Positions 9,914-21,995 of a stretch of DNA of 64,000 bases are shown here, one piece after another. This DNA is from Crotalaria pallida. Its lineage: Eukaryota; Streptophyta; Magnoliopsida; Fabales; Fabaceae. Under the pieces are notes generated by a model. It was not told the DNA's origin. It was given only the letters and a program-made list of their open reading frames with translations, and searched no databases. The stretch covers positions 91,021,290 to 91,085,289 of the forward strand of contig CM075649.1 of assembly GCA_037953625.1 (NCBI GenBank), given 5' to 3'. Positions within the stretch are counted from its first letter, which is position 1. Every line of letters starts with the position of its first letter. Both the position numbers and the translations under genes were made by a program.

Positions 9914-11250
9914 TGTTAGGATCAGCCTCAAACCTCGAGAGGAGGGTGAATCGAGTTTTATTAAATTTATTGGAAAATACTCGAACGGTTTAAAAAATAG
10001 TTTTGTGGACATATTAAGATTTAGAACGTGAACGCGAAGCGATAGATAATAAAATAAATAGAGTTGCGTGGAAACGATTTAAACAAAAATAATGCGGAAA
10101 AATAAAGAGATAAGGGAAGAGGAACACCCAAACCAATTTTATACTGCTTCAGTCTTTCCAGCGAAAGACCTATGTCCAGTCCCCAAGCGACCCGCTTGAG
10201 CCTTTATAACCTTGAAAATTGAGCCTTTATAACCTTTATAACACGGATACAACAAGTAATGCTCTACTGATAATGAAGAATATTAATTCACAAGAACTAA
10301 GGCCAATAGAAGAATGTATCAACAATGAAGAATGTGTTCTTGTCGAGGAAGAAGAAGAAAAACGAGTTTCGTTATCGGATGAGAAGAAGTGTAGAAAATT
10401 AGGATTCTCTTGAATAGATTTAAGAAAACAAAATGAATAAAGATTATATTTTGAATCAACAATAATTAAGAGATTTCATAAAAAATAGAATAGATTTTTA
10501 AATCAGATTTAAAATCAAAAGCGAATAAAAAAGATTTAAAAAATAAATCCACGATTTGATTCTTAAAACAAATAAGGAATATTTTCAAAAATAAAATCAA
10601 TTTTGAATTTTGAAAATATATCAGAATCAATTATGTAAAAACAAATCTGGAAACTTTTAAGATTGATTCTGACACGGATTTCAAGAAAACTTAAAGGTAA
10701 TCGATTACTTGAAGAAGGTAACCGATTATCTTCTTTCTGTGAAAACTTTGAAATTAATTTTTTAAGAAAGTAATCGATTATTAAAACCAAGGTAATCGAT
10801 TATCAACCTCCTGTAAGAAAGGTAATCGATTATTAAAAAAGGTAATCGATTATTTTCAATTAAAATTCCCAGGCCACAACTCAGAAACATAGTAATCGAT
10901 TATCCAGGAGAGGTAATCGATTATTTCTTCTTATTTTCATAAAAATGATTTTCTAAAGCTGAGTAACTAACCATAGGTTTTCAAAAACAATTTTAACTGA
11001 AAATCTAACTTAAAAACAATTTCGCAAAAGTTTTTTTTCTTCTCCTTAAACAAAAACTCTTTGGCCTTATGAACTTGGAACAATTAACTCTTCATTACCT
11101 TACAATAATTCCTATGGGCAAAGCTTAATCTAATATTTGCTTAAGCTTGAGCCTTGAGCTTGATGGAGCTTGTTTGTTATGATCAAAACAATCTTCTAGA
11201 AGTCTTCTAGCATAAATCCTTATGTCCTTGGAAAATCTTGACTTCCAACA
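9914..11250 (-). repeat. 5' LTR of SIRE-like copia element
   Basis: On the minus strand it begins TGTTGGAAGTCAAG and ends GCTGATCCTAACA, followed by an ATTAGCATTAGAGC segment that resembles the tRNA-Met PBS of this group with changes. Length about 1.34 kb, AT-rich, with a cluster of TAATCGATTA palindromes in the middle. 11251-11257 is a seven-base remainder before the next LTR. Confidence 0.75.
10698..10923. repeat. Four TAATCGATTA palindrome pairs in copia LTR
   Basis: Copies start at 10698 and 10719 (second TAACCGATTA), 10771 and 10793, 10823 and 10843, 10893 and 10914. In-pair distances are 21, 22, 20 and 21 bp. Most copies are preceded by (A)G(G), giving GGTAATCGATTA. Confidence 0.9.
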
Positions 11251-11257
11251 TATCACT

Positions 11258-11636
11258 TGTAACACCCGTCAAAATCCTCGTATATTTTAAATAATAAAAT
11301 TTTATTTTGCAATTTATTTTTGTAAATAAGTGTATTTTAAAATAAATAAATATTTGATTGACGAAGTGGTATTTCAAAAGTATTTTATTTGAAGTATAAT
11401 CTTAATTTGGTTTTCTTGATTTTATACTTTTAGGTTTTGTTAAAGTAATAATAAGTATTTTTAAGTAAAAGCCTTATGTGTTTTAAAATTGATAAAAATA
11501 TTTATTTTAGGTTGGATTGTATGTTTTAATTTTTCTAAAACATATAATTAAATATTATATTCATTGGAAATTGGTTCCTTCCTTTAAAAGTAAAAAGGAA
11601 AATTTTATTTCCCTTTCTACATGTATATTTCGGCCC

Positions 11637-11667
<31 letters not shown>

Positions 11668-13388
11668 CTAAAGAAGATAAATTTTTGAAGTCAAACTCTT
11701 CCAAGTTAAGAAAACTAAGGTAAAAATAAAATAAATAGAAATCAAGTAAGAAAACTTAGTGTGATGGATGATATGATGTTTGAGTAGATGTTAGTGGCAT
11801 GATTTACTTTAAATTGTTTCCTTGAAATGATTCTTTTCATGCAAATTTTGGTGTGGACAATTTTACCCTTGCATGTGGTCAAGAAACCCCATTTTTAGTG
11901 AGTAAACTCATAGCCCTAGCTTGCTTATAAATAGAAACCCACTTAGTTCGTTCTTTACTTTCATCATTCATTTTCACTAAACACTTAGTTTCAAGAGCAA
12001 CATCAAGCTCTTGAATTTGAGAGAAAAATAGAGAATTAGAGAGAGTTAGAGAGAGGGTCGAAACTAAAAAAAGAAAAAAAGAGTGAAAAGTTCCCAAAGC
12101 ATAGTGGCTTCTTGAAGATCCTTTAGCTTAGGTGGTTAACTTTTCCTTCTTCTTCATCTTCTCTTTCAAGTTGATTGTTGTCTTGGTGGTAGTTGAAGAC
12201 TTTTGGAGATTATCTTCTTGAAGCATTTTAGAGACCTTTGAAGCTTTGTAATTTCTTAAGAGTTCTTGTGATGCATGTTGATTATATATCTTGATCATGA
12301 TTCTTAGAGTTCGAAAAACTTGTGCATGTTATTTTTTTTGGCTAGATGTTTCGGCCATAGCTAGGATCTTAGGAGTTCATGCTTTTTAATTTTATATGAG
12401 TTGATGCATGTAAGTTTCATGGCTAGTTTAGTGAGTTTCAAGTGCATGTATGTGATTATATGATTATTTGATGGATGATCTTGAGTTCTTTGTGGAAATA
12501 AGAAACTTGAACCATGCATGTTAGTTTTTAGCAAAATATTTCCTTTCCCCTTGATGCATGTTTCGGCCATGATGATATGAGCAGGAAATCATGCTTTAAA
12601 AATTATTTTGAGTATGTAAATGACTTGGTTTATGTGTGTGCTTTGATCCTTTGCATGTGAAAATTTTGAATAAAAACCTTGTCTTTTTATGATGATAATT
12701 CGGCCATGCTTAGGAAAGAGTAGGAATTCATGTTTGATCATCATTTCACTTACATGCATGTTCATTTTAACTTGATCTAGGATTTTTAAGTACATGCATG
12801 AAGCTAAAATGCTAAAAGGTAATTTTTAGTGTTGATTAGTAACTTAAAGTGCCATTCATGTTGTGTTTAGGAGTTGATCTTAAGAGTCCAAGAACATGCA
12901 TAAAGGTTTTGATCATTAAAGTTGTTATCTTGAATTAGGTTTAAGAAAATGAGTTAAAGTTGATTATTTTAGTCTATGATGCTCACGGTTTTGCTAGAAC
13001 CAAGTAAAAAAAAAGGGGTGATAATCTTGGAAAAAGTTGTCATGCATGTAAATAATTAGGAATCTTTATGATTAGGATGACAAATTTGTTGTTTGTATAA
13101 GGAGTCTTTTGGTTGTTTGTTAATCTTGGTGATATTAAATTGATTAATTATTTATATTGTTCATTTTGTTTAATTCGGTTTTAATAAAAGAAAATAGAAA
13201 ATTTGGTTTGTATTATTTTTATTAGTGTGATTCGGTCTTAGTAGGATTAATTAGGAGGTTTAGTTTAGTTTGTTTTCTAAATTGTAATTAAGTTAGTGTA
13301 TTAGAATGTAATTAAGAAAATTAATCTTGATTAGTGTATAATTGAATAAGATTAGAGAATGTTAATACATGTTTGAGCGAATCCGACC
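11258..13388 (+). repeat. LTR fragment of Tekay-like family C
   Basis: Starts TGTAACACCCG, has a TATA-like TATAAATAG at 11926-11934 and a purine-rich leader (GAGAGAGTTAGAGAGAGGG near 12035) that resembles the B leader near 28190. A TA microsatellite lies at about 11637-11664. Repeated phrases such as CGGCCAT and GCATGCATG run through 12300-12800. The similarity to family C ends at 13388, where sequence jumps into the B LTR ORF region. No coding region is visible; short ORFs here are not convincing. Confidence 0.7.
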
Positions 13389-13658
13389 ATAGATCCTGCG
13401 CCCTTGGCAGCAGTGGTTCCTGAACCTATGGAAGAGGAGAGTGCTAGCGAATCCGATCACGCAGCGGAGACTGATCCGAGCGAGGATATGGAGACGGAAG
13501 CTAGTTCTGCTGATGAGTGACGTCTTGCAATCTGTGTCTAAAGGATGTCTTGTGTCTAGGATCCGAGTTTCAGTCGAGGATTATCTTGTAATGAACTAAT
13601 GATGTAATCAGTTATCTTTTATTTTGGTTTATAAGTTCTTTTGTAATGATGGCCTACT
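13389..13658 (+). repeat. Remnant of element B 5' LTR, left of Athila insertion
   Basis: Nearly identical to 31439-31706 and 35190-35456: the 3' half of the LTR ORF (acidic tail ending near 13520) and the following LTR sequence. It stops at the target duplication CTACT (13654-13658). The remainder of this LTR resumes at 22527. Confidence 0.88.
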
Positions 13659-14797
13659 TGATGAGCATTTTATTTCCCATTTTTCCTTGCATTATTTTAC
13701 TCCTATTATTGATACTTGTTGCCTATTTGACATTGTTTAGCTTGATTTAGTGATTTAGAGTTTATTGGACTAATATTCTGAATAGTGTTTAATTTGGATT
13801 ATTTAGCCTAATTAATTCTATTTTTATTTTCAGGTCATATTTGGCACAAGGGCGTTTTGGAGATTTTGGGAGTGAAGATTTAATTTTGGGAATGAAGATT
13901 TAATGTTGGAAGAGAAGATATATGATGAAGTGAAGATTGTAATCTATCTTTAGGATTAGTTGAGATTTAGCTATATCTTTTAAGATTTAGATTTTATCTA
14001 TAGGATATTTTTAGATTTAATTTAGAGATAAGCTTTCCTTAGGATTTGGGCCCATGATTTAGGCCCGTTTTGTGATTTAAAAAGCCAAATTCGTGTAAAC
14101 CCTTGAGAGACCTTCCATTCACGTTTTTTTACATTCTCTCTCATAGAGAAGGCTTAGTTTTGCTCTCCAAGCTTGTGGAGGCTGCTAGGGTTTCTCTCTC
14201 TTCCCTTTCTACACGTTTTTGGTATTTTTCTTCATGGAAGGCTAAACTCTTAGGTTAAATCCCTTTGGTAATGTATCACATACTCTTGAGGTTTTGTTCT
14301 TAATGCTATTTCGTTTTTATTCACTGTTTTCATGCTTATTGATATGTTATGGTTCGCTTAGTTCCATTATATAGAGATAATCCATGTGTATGAATGCTTA
14401 ATTTATGCAAACTCGTAAAAACTCCATGCTTTGGCTTTTAATGCTTAATTAGAGGTTTGGGTTTTGGGGTGAGAATTGAATTTTCGCTTAGTATTTAATT
14501 CTCACGAGTTGGACTGTGAAGAGGAAAGAAATTGATCTTATGTGACCGATGATAGAGTTGTGAACGCGAGCCAAAGGGGTTTATCCGCTTTTCCTTATCT
14601 GTTTCTTCGTTTTGATTTAATTCTGTTTTGATTTCAATTATTCAATATTCAATACAAAAAAAATCCCCCCTGTTTTCTATGCATACTATGTGTTCGACCT
14701 TTTGCTTGATAAGATATTCCTTGGGAGACGACCTAGGAGTCACTTCCTAGTACTATACTTAAACTGTTTTTATTTGTATCGGGTACGGCCTCGATCA
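13659..14797 (+). repeat. Athila 5' LTR
   Basis: 1139 bp, TG...CA ends (TGATGAGCA ... CCTCGATCA), followed four bases later by the PBS. The last 532 bp match 21996-22526 with only a few differences. Confidence 0.93.
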
Positions 14798-14801
14798 AAT
14801 T

Positions 14802-15522
14802 TGGCGCCGTTGCCGGGGAATATCGGTTCTTGTCAAAGGTCATTAGTAGTTAGTTAGTGACGTAGTTAGTATAGTTATTATAGTGTGTCGTGTCTGATTT
14901 AGGGTCTAGTAGTCAATTCTGATAACCGGTTGAAGTTGCACTGTTTGCTGTTTTGCTATTTTGTTGCAATTAGTGTATTTGATTGATTCTGTGGTTGCTA
15001 GTTCACATAGTTGTGGGTGGAATTTTTGCACGAAAATTTATATCCACACTACTTTTATCATATAAAAAGGTTTTGAGGCACCACGATCACTCAGATCATC
15101 ACTGGTTGTGAGTTCCAGAAAAATTTTCCAAGTTTTAGCAGCACTTTCTTCAAATCGTCGCAACTTTTGACCCGTAACTCGAAATTTGACGAATTTTATA
15201 TCAAATCGAAGGGAATTTTCTGAATAATCTGATTTTTCTCACTTTTCAGAAAACTCCTTCGTCTGGATCCTGAAAAAGCCGTTTTACTATTTCTTTTTTA
15301 TTTTACAAGTTTTATTTTCTTAGTTTTTGGTCTCTGATTTAATTGTTTGACTTGGTTCCCTTTTGAATTTTGTCCTCAAACTTTTTGTGGAATGTTTTCA
15401 TGATTTTAGGGTGCTGAAAAAAATAAATAAAAAAATTTTAAAAAATAAAAAAATTTTGTTGCCTATTTTGGTCATGTATATTAGTGACAGTTTGCTATGC
15501 TTAATGGTGTTCTGTTCAGTAC
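14802..15522 (+). other. Athila PBS and untranslated leader
   Basis: TGGCGCCGTTGCCGGGGA (14802-14819) is the standard Athila primer-binding site. The remaining 700 bases to the gag ATG form a non-coding leader with an A-rich stretch near 15417-15460. Confidence 0.85.
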
Positions 15523-18500
15523 ATGACTAGGGGCAACCCAAGCTACTTGCATCCATATAACCCTGAAATTGATAGAACTTATCACAGACTAGTTAGACAA
15601 AATAGGAACCAGTCCATAGGTAGTGAGTCTATTGAGTCTTTACATAGTGAGTCTGCTTCTTTTTCTTCTATTCCTATAAATTCTGATTCTTATTCTGATT
15701 ATTCTGAAAATATGACTCAACCTCCACCACGTGAGAGGACATTGAGGGAGCTGGCTGCACCTGATTTCACTATTGAAGATTTGTGCATCCAGTATCCCGA
15801 TGACCCGTATGAGCTAAGGTCTGGACTAATTCATTTGTTGCCCAAGTTTAATGGTCTTGCAGGTGAGGATCCTCATAAACATCTCAAGCAGTTCCATATT
15901 GTCTGTGCTACTATGAAACTACATGATGTGCAAGAGGATCATGTTTGTCTTAAGGCATTCCCACACTCCCTAGAGGGGCTAGCCAAGGATTGGTTGTACG
16001 ATCTGGCCCCTGGTTCTATCACAGTCTGGGATGACTTGAAGAGGGCATTTTTGGAGAAATTCTTCCCTGCATGCAGAACAACAGCAATCCGAAAGGATAT
16101 ATCAGGCATCAGGCAACAAAGTGGAGAAAGTCTCTACGAGTATTGGAAGAGATTCAAGAGACTGTGTGCGAGCTGCCCCCACCATCAGATCTCAAAGCAG
16201 TTGCTTATTCAATATTTCTATGAAGGTCTCAACCTCATGGAGAGAAACATGCTTGATGCTGCAAGTGGTGGTGCCCTAGGAGACATGACACCTTTAGAAG
16301 CCAGAGTCAAGATTGAGAAGATGGCTTCCAATTGTCAACAATTCCATGCAAGGGGCAACAGCGATGCAATCATAGTGAGAGGCGTGAATGATGTTGGCAC
16401 AAGTTCTGGTAAGGTTGAGAAGCTTGAACAGAAGATAGATTCACTTACAACTTTGGTCACTCAATTGGCCATCAACCAGAAGAAGTTGTCTCTGCCTGCT
16501 AGATTATGTGGCATATGCACATCCGCTGAGCACCCCACAGATGCATGTCCTTCTGTGCAGCAGCAGCAGCCCACGACTGGTGCTGACCAACCTGAGGCAT
16601 ATGCCGCCAACATCTTCAACAGTAGAAACCAGCAGCCACAGAACTTTGATCTCTCTACCAACAGATACAACCCTGGTTGGAGGAACCATCCCAACCTGAG
16701 ATGGTCTGATCAGCAACCTTCACAGGTTCAATTTCAGAACAATTCTAGACCACCATATGTACCTCCTCCAGTCCAGCAACAGAGACAACAACAGGCTAAT
16801 TCTGCACCACCAGCTCCTAGTACTGTGCAGCAGCCTTCATTGGAAGAGCTGATGAAACAGATGACCATGCAAAATCTCCAATTCCAACAGGAAACTAGAG
16901 CATCCATTCAAAGACAAGAGGCCTCCATTCAATCTTTGACCAATCAGATGGGACAGATGGCAACAGCAATCAACACTATGCAATCTCAGAATTCTAACAA
17001 GTTGCCATCCCAAACAGTGATCAATCCAAACCAGAATGTGAATGCCATTAGTCTAAGGTCAGGGAAGCAGATTGTCACACCCACACCAGAATCTGACCTC
17101 AACAAAGATGATCTAGTTTCACCCAACAAGAAGACCCAAATGGTCGAGGAGAGTGAGCACACAAGTACCAGAAAATCCCATCCAGCTCAGCCTTCCTCAA
17201 GCACAACACCTGCTGCTGCCCAACAACCACCCCCCATTCCTCTTCCTTTCCCACCAAGGGGGGTGACTCAAAGCAAGAAAATGGAAGAGATTGACAAAGA
17301 GATACTTGACACATTCAGGAAGGTGGAAGTCAACATACCCCTTCTTGATGCAATCAAGCAAATTCCAAGGTATGCAAAGTTCTTGAAGGATCTATGCACA
17401 CACAAACGGAAGCTCAAGGGCAATGAGAGGATCAACATGGGAAGAAATGTCTCTGCTCTTATAGGTAAACCCGTCCCTCATATTCCTGAAAAGTGTAAGG
17501 ATCCTGGAACTTTCTCTGTGCCTTGTATCATAGGTAATACTAAATTTGAGAATGCTTTGCTAGATTTAGGAGCATCTATTAATGTTATGCCTATGTTTGT
17601 TTTCAAATCTCTTTCACTTGGACCCCTTCAACCTACGGGTGTGGTTATTCACTTGGCAAATAGATCTACTGCCTACCCCGCAGGTTTGATAGAGGATGTC
17701 CTGGTTCGGGTTGAAGAGCTTATCTTTCCTGCTGATTTTTATATTCTTGATATGGAAGAGGACACCTCTCGTAGTGCTGTCCCTATCATATTAGGGAGAC
17801 CATTTTTGAAAACAGCCCGAACCAAGATAGATGTGCATGCAGGTACACTTTCCATGGAATTTGATGACAGTGTGGTTCGATTCAATATTTTTGATGCTAT
17901 GAAACATTTTTCTGATGACCACTCTGTTTTTCATGTTGACTTGATTGATGATCTGATTGATGAGCATGTTCTAGACTTTTTGCATGATTATGATTTGTCA
18001 TCTTTCACTAGCTCATTTACTTGTTCTGCATGTTCTGATTCCGAAATGTGCACTGCATGCATTGAAATTGACCAGTTTTTAAATTCTGCTACTGCATCTG
18101 TTGATTCATATGATATAGATTTAGATCATGCTAACCCCATTTCTGTTTTGCATGAGTCTAATTCACTTGTTCAGGTGCAGGCGGCAGAATCCAATTCTGC
18201 TGCTCCTTTAGTTCCATCTGTGATGCAGGCACCTTTATTGGACCTGAAGCCCCTTCCTCCTCATCTCAAATATGCTTACTTGGAGGCTGAGCAAAAACTT
18301 CCAGTGATCATCTCTACCTCCCTTTCTGTTGATCAAGAGAAGCAGTTGCTGGATGTGATTAGAGCAAACAAAAGGGCAATAGGATGGACTTTGGCAGACA
18401 TACCTGGTATTAGCCCCTCCATGTGCATGCATCGGATTTTATTGGAGGATGGGGCTAAACCAGTGAGACAACCCCAGAGACGGTTGAACCCCCAGATTCT

Positions 18501-21231
18501 TGATGTGGTGAAGAAAGAGGTCACCAAGCTGCTGCAAGCTGGCATTATCTACCCCATTTCAGACAGCACTTGGGTAAGCCCGGTTCAAGTAGTTCCCAAG
18601 AAGTCTGGGGTGACAATTGTCAAAAATGAGAAGGATGAGCTGATTCCCACTAGAGTGCAGAACAGTTGGAGAGTCTGCATTGATTATAGGAAGCTCAACC
18701 AGGCGACCCGCAAGGATCACTTTCCTCTTCCCTTCATTGATCAGATGTTGGAGCGCCTGGCAGGTAAATCTCACTATTGCTTCTTAGATGGTTTCTCTGG
18801 TTATTTCCAAATCTGTATTGCACCAGAGGACCAACATAAGACTACATTTACCTGTCCTTTTGGTACATTTGCTTATAGGAAGATGCCTTTTGGCCTATGC
18901 AATGCTCCTGGCACTTTTCAAAGATGTATGATGAGTATTTTTAATGACTTACTTGAGCATTGCATAGAGGTCTTCATGGATGATTTTAGTGTATATGGTT
19001 CCTCTTTTGATGCATGTCTTGATAGTTTGTCTAAGGTGCTTAATAGGTGCATTGAGACTAACCTTGTCTTGAATTTTGAAAAATGTCATTTTATGGTAGA
19101 ACAAGGCATAGTCTTAGGGCACATTATTTCGCATAAGGGCATAGAGGTTGACCCTGCTAAGCTGCATGTAATATCACATTTGCCTTACCCCTCTTGCGTG
19201 CGAGAGGTGCGTTCTTTTCTTGGCCATGCAGGTTTCTATCGCAGGTTTATTCAAAACTTTAGCAAGATAGCCCTTCCACTATCCAACTTGCTTCAAAAGG
19301 ATACCACATTTGAGTTTGGAGACCAATGCAAGAAGGCATTTGATGAGCTAAAGAGAGCACTCACCACCACTCCCATCATCCAACCACCTGACTGGACTCT
19401 CCCATTTGAGCTCATGACCGATGCCTCGAATTATGCTTTGGGAGAAGTTCTCTCCCAAAGGGTTGGTAAGATGTCTCATGTGATTTATTATGCATATAGG
19501 ACTTTAGATTCAGCACAAGTTAATTACACCACAACTGAAAAAGAGCTGTTAGCCATTGTCTTTGCACTTGATAAGTTTAGATCATATCTATTAGGTTCTA
19601 AGGTTGTGGTGTATACTGATCATGCTGCTCTGAAGTATCTTTTGAAAAAGACAGATTCCAAACCTAGGTTGATTAGATGGATGTTGCTCCTCCAGGAGTT
19701 TGATCTTGAGATTCAGGATCGGAGTGGTGCACATAACCTTGTCGCAGACCACTTGAGTAGAATAGAGAGAGAGGAGGATGCATTTCCTATCTGGGATGAC
19801 TTCCCGGATGAGCAGCTTTTAGTTTTGCATGTTTCACATCCCCCTCCCCTTATTCCTTGGTTTGCTGATATTGTAAATTATATAGTTGCATCTGTTTTTC
19901 CACCCTTGGCATCCAAAGCTCAAAGAGACAAATTGAAGAGCGATGCCAAGTATTATGTATGGGATGACCCCTATTTGTGGCGTTTTTGCAGTGATCAGGT
20001 CATTCGCAGGTGCATTCCAGACCAGGAGATCCAATCGGTTCTCCAATTTTGCCATGCTTCACCAGTTGGAGGCCACCTTGGCACTCAAAGGACAGCACGA
20101 AAGGTGCTGGATTCTGGATTTTATTGGCCTACCATCTTCAAGGATGCAAGCAAAATCTGCAGCTCATGTGAGCAATGTCAAAGGGCAGGAGGCACCCTAT
20201 CTTGGAGGCAACAGATGCCGCAACAACCTATGTTGTTCTGTGAGGTGTTTGATGTCTGGGGTATAGATTTCATGGGCCCCTTTCCTGTTTCTTTTGGTTT
20301 TTATTATATCTTACTTGCTGTGGATTATGTATCCAAATGGGTGGAAGCTAAGGCCACCAGGACTAATGATGCTCAGGTTGTTGTAGATTTTGTCAGGACT
20401 AATATCCTTTGCAGGTTTGGCATACCTAGAGCCATAGTCAGTGATCAAGGCACACACTTCTGCAATAGATCCATGCAAGCTTTGCTTAAGAAGTATGGGG
20501 TTGTGTACAAAGTTTCTACACCATATCACCCCCAAACCAATGGGCAAGCTGAGATTTCAAACAGAGAGATCAAGCGGATTTTGGAGAAGATGGTGAAGCC
20601 TAATAGAAAGGATTGGAGCACACGATTGGAGGATGCTCTATGGGCCCATCGGACTGCTTACAAGGCACCCATAGGGATGTCACCTTATCGGGTTGTTTTT
20701 GGTAAGGCATGCCACCTGCCTGTGGAGATAGAGCACCGTGCATATTGGGCTGTGAAGCAATGTAACTTAGCTCTTGATCAAGCGGGTGAGGAGAGGAAGC
20801 TGCAGTTGAGTGAGCTAGATGAGATCCGTTTGGAGGCCTATGAGAATTCCAAGTTCTACAAAGAGAAGACCAAGAAGCTCCATGATAGCTCAATTTGCAG
20901 AAAGGAGTTCTTGGTTGGTCAAAAAGTGTTGCTCTACAACTCTAGGCTTGGAATCATGAGTGGAAAGCTCCGCTCTAAATGGATTGGACCGTTTGTAGTC
21001 ACCCAGGTGTTTCCTTATGGCACTGTGGAGATCAAGAGTGAGTCCACAGACAAGAGCTTCAAAGTCAATGGTCACCGACTCAAGCCTTTCCTCACTACCC
21101 CTTCTTTGGATGATGCACCTGTGGACCCATTTTTGACCCACCATGATTTAGGGAGTCTTCTTTTCTCCTTCTTTACTACTTTTATTCCACTTGTCTATAT
21201 CTGTCTGATTCTACTATTTGTTTTCCATTGA
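15523..21231 (+). CDS. gag-pol: Athila gag-pol polyprotein, intact
   Basis: Single uninterrupted frame of 1902 codons encoding all enzymes needed for Athila retrotransposition. Gag core lies at about residues 90-260 (FNGLAGEDPHKHLKQF, AFLEKFFPACRT), with a CX2CX4HX4C knuckle (CGICTSAEHPTDAC) near 328 and a long Gln-rich linker. The Athila-type aspartic protease has DLGASINVMP near 681. Reverse transcriptase carries the catalytic FMDD near 1150, followed by RNase H (MTDASN near 1297). Integrase has an HHCC region at about 1510-1555 and DDE residues near 1580 (WGIDFMGPF), 1640 (VSDQGTHF) and 1677. The protein ends in a hydrophobic tail (FSFFTTFIPLVYICLILLFVF) that could be membrane-active or simply read-on sequence. 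No stops or frameshifts: this is the only fully open polyprotein in the window. Confidence 0.95.
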   Translation: MTRGNPSYLHPYNPEIDRTYHRLVRQNRNQSIGSESIESLHSESASFSSIPINSDSYSDYSENMTQPPPRERTLRELAAPDFTIEDLCIQYPDDPYELRSGLIHLLPKFNGLAGEDPHKHLKQFHIVCATMKLHDVQEDHVCLKAFPHSLEGLAKDWLYDLAPGSITVWDDLKRAFLEKFFPACRTTAIRKDISGIRQQSGESLYEYWKRFKRLCASCPHHQISKQLLIQYFYEGLNLMERNMLDAASGGALGDMTPLEARVKIEKMASNCQQFHARGNSDAIIVRGVNDVGTSSGKVEKLEQKIDSLTTLVTQLAINQKKLSLPARLCGICTSAEHPTDACPSVQQQQPTTGADQPEAYAANIFNSRNQQPQNFDLSTNRYNPGWRNHPNLRWSDQQPSQVQFQNNSRPPYVPPPVQQQRQQQANSAPPAPSTVQQPSLEELMKQMTMQNLQFQQETRASIQRQEASIQSLTNQMGQMATAINTMQSQNSNKLPSQTVINPNQNVNAISLRSGKQIVTPTPESDLNKDDLVSPNKKTQMVEESEHTSTRKSHPAQPSSSTTPAAAQQPPPIPLPFPPRGVTQSKKMEEIDKEILDTFRKVEVNIPLLDAIKQIPRYAKFLKDLCTHKRKLKGNERINMGRNVSALIGKPVPHIPEKCKDPGTFSVPCIIGNTKFENALLDLGASINVMPMFVFKSLSLGPLQPTGVVIHLANRSTAYPAGLIEDVLVRVEELIFPADFYILDMEEDTSRSAVPIILGRPFLKTARTKIDVHAGTLSMEFDDSVVRFNIFDAMKHFSDDHSVFHVDLIDDLIDEHVLDFLHDYDLSSFTSSFTCSACSDSEMCTACIEIDQFLNSATASVDSYDIDLDHANPISVLHESNSLVQVQAAESNSAAPLVPSVMQAPLLDLKPLPPHLKYAYLEAEQKLPVIISTSLSVDQEKQLLDVIRANKRAIGWTLADIPGISPSMCMHRILLEDGAKPVRQPQRRLNPQILDVVKKEVTKLLQAGIIYPISDSTWVSPVQVVPKKSGVTIVKNEKDELIPTRVQNSWRVCIDYRKLNQATRKDHFPLPFIDQMLERLAGKSHYCFLDGFSGYFQICIAPEDQHKTTFTCPFGTFAYRKMPFGLCNAPGTFQRCMMSIFNDLLEHCIEVFMDDFSVYGSSFDACLDSLSKVLNRCIETNLVLNFEKCHFMVEQGIVLGHIISHKGIEVDPAKLHVISHLPYPSCVREVRSFLGHAGFYRRFIQNFSKIALPLSNLLQKDTTFEFGDQCKKAFDELKRALTTTPIIQPPDWTLPFELMTDASNYALGEVLSQRVGKMSHVIYYAYRTLDSAQVNYTTTEKELLAIVFALDKFRSYLLGSKVVVYTDHAALKYLLKKTDSKPRLIRWMLLLQEFDLEIQDRSGAHNLVADHLSRIEREEDAFPIWDDFPDEQLLVLHVSHPPPLIPWFADIVNYIVASVFPPLASKAQRDKLKSDAKYYVWDDPYLWRFCSDQVIRRCIPDQEIQSVLQFCHASPVGGHLGTQRTARKVLDSGFYWPTIFKDASKICSSCEQCQRAGGTLSWRQQMPQQPMLFCEVFDVWGIDFMGPFPVSFGFYYILLAVDYVSKWVEAKATRTNDAQVVVDFVRTNILCRFGIPRAIVSDQGTHFCNRSMQALLKKYGVVYKVSTPYHPQTNGQAEISNREIKRILEKMVKPNRKDWSTRLEDALWAHRTAYKAPIGMSPYRVVFGKACHLPVEIEHRAYWAVKQCNLALDQAGEERKLQLSELDEIRLEAYENSKFYKEKTKKLHDSSICRKEFLVGQKVLLYNSRLGIMSGKLRSKWIGPFVVTQVFPYGTVEIKSESTDKSFKVNGHRLKPFLTTPSLDDAPVDPFLTHHDLGSLLFSFFTTFIPLVYICLILLFVFH

Positions 21232-21995
21232 GGACAATGTGTGATTTAAGTGTGGGGGGAGAGTAGTTTAGGTTGCATATTTTTGCTTTGATTTTTTAGG
21301 TTTTGCTAAGTTTTGGGCATTTTCTTGCATGTTTTTGCTTCATTTTAGTAGAGTCTTGGTATCTTGTGTCTGAATTCATGCATTTCTGTGTGTAAAGTTG
21401 CTTTTGATGATTAAGAGGTGGTAACACTGTGATAGAATTGTCCCTTTTGTGAGGATTTGAGCCTTAATTGTGGGTGGATTGCTATATATGCCACCTAATT
21501 TTTCTTTCATGTGTGATTGCACTCTGGATTACTTGCACTCTAGAACTTGACTTGACTCTTGTTGATACTTGATATTCCCATGCACATTTTGAAATGATTT
21601 AGGCATTGTTTTTTCTTGAATAAGCCACTAGCCATATGAGCCTACCTTGAATGAATTTATCCTTTGATAGCCCCTTTGAGCCTTTATATCCCTTTTCTTT
21701 GTTCTTTAGCTCATTACAAGCCTATGACTGAAAAACCATGATTGTCCTAACCTTAGGGAATGTTGGAGCTTTGGAATTTTTTTGGGAATGGGTATTAAGT
21801 AAGCGAGGGTGCTTTGTTCTTCATCTCTTGTGAGTTCTGGGTTTTGCCTCTATGGTCGGTGATGTAATTATGGCTTTATCTCATTATGCCATTTTTGTTG
21901 TTTCTTCTTTTCTTTCGTTCATGAAGTTCTGCAATGTAATGCAATTCAAAAAAAAAAGAAGAAGAAGAAGAAGAAGAAGAAAAAAAGAAAAAAAA
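21232..21995 (+). other. Athila 3' non-coding region with purine tract and GAA run
   Basis: Begins with the AAGTGTGGGGGGAGA purine-rich block (21248-21262) usual after Athila pol, likely a polypurine tract or a relic of one. The rest is T-rich with no ORF. It ends in an A-rich and (GAA)n run (about 21948-21995) that abuts the truncated 3' LTR directly. Confidence 0.7.

Larger units (their letters stand above)
8888..11250 (-). mobile_element. SIRE-like Ty1/copia element, 5' LTR and gag only
   Basis: Minus-strand order: LTR (11250-9914), PBS-like segment, gag fragment (to 8888), then cut by insertion of element A. The gag resembles SIRE/Maximus copia elements (LFKKLQEHESELKRL, CHECGKPGHIRADC). 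Protease, integrase and RT are beyond the insertion, outside the window. Confidence 0.85.

Noticed and set aside
21151..21231. Hydrophobic C-terminus of Athila pol as an env-like gene
   Set aside because: Only one membrane-like stretch in the same frame as pol, and no further ORF before the 3' LTR.
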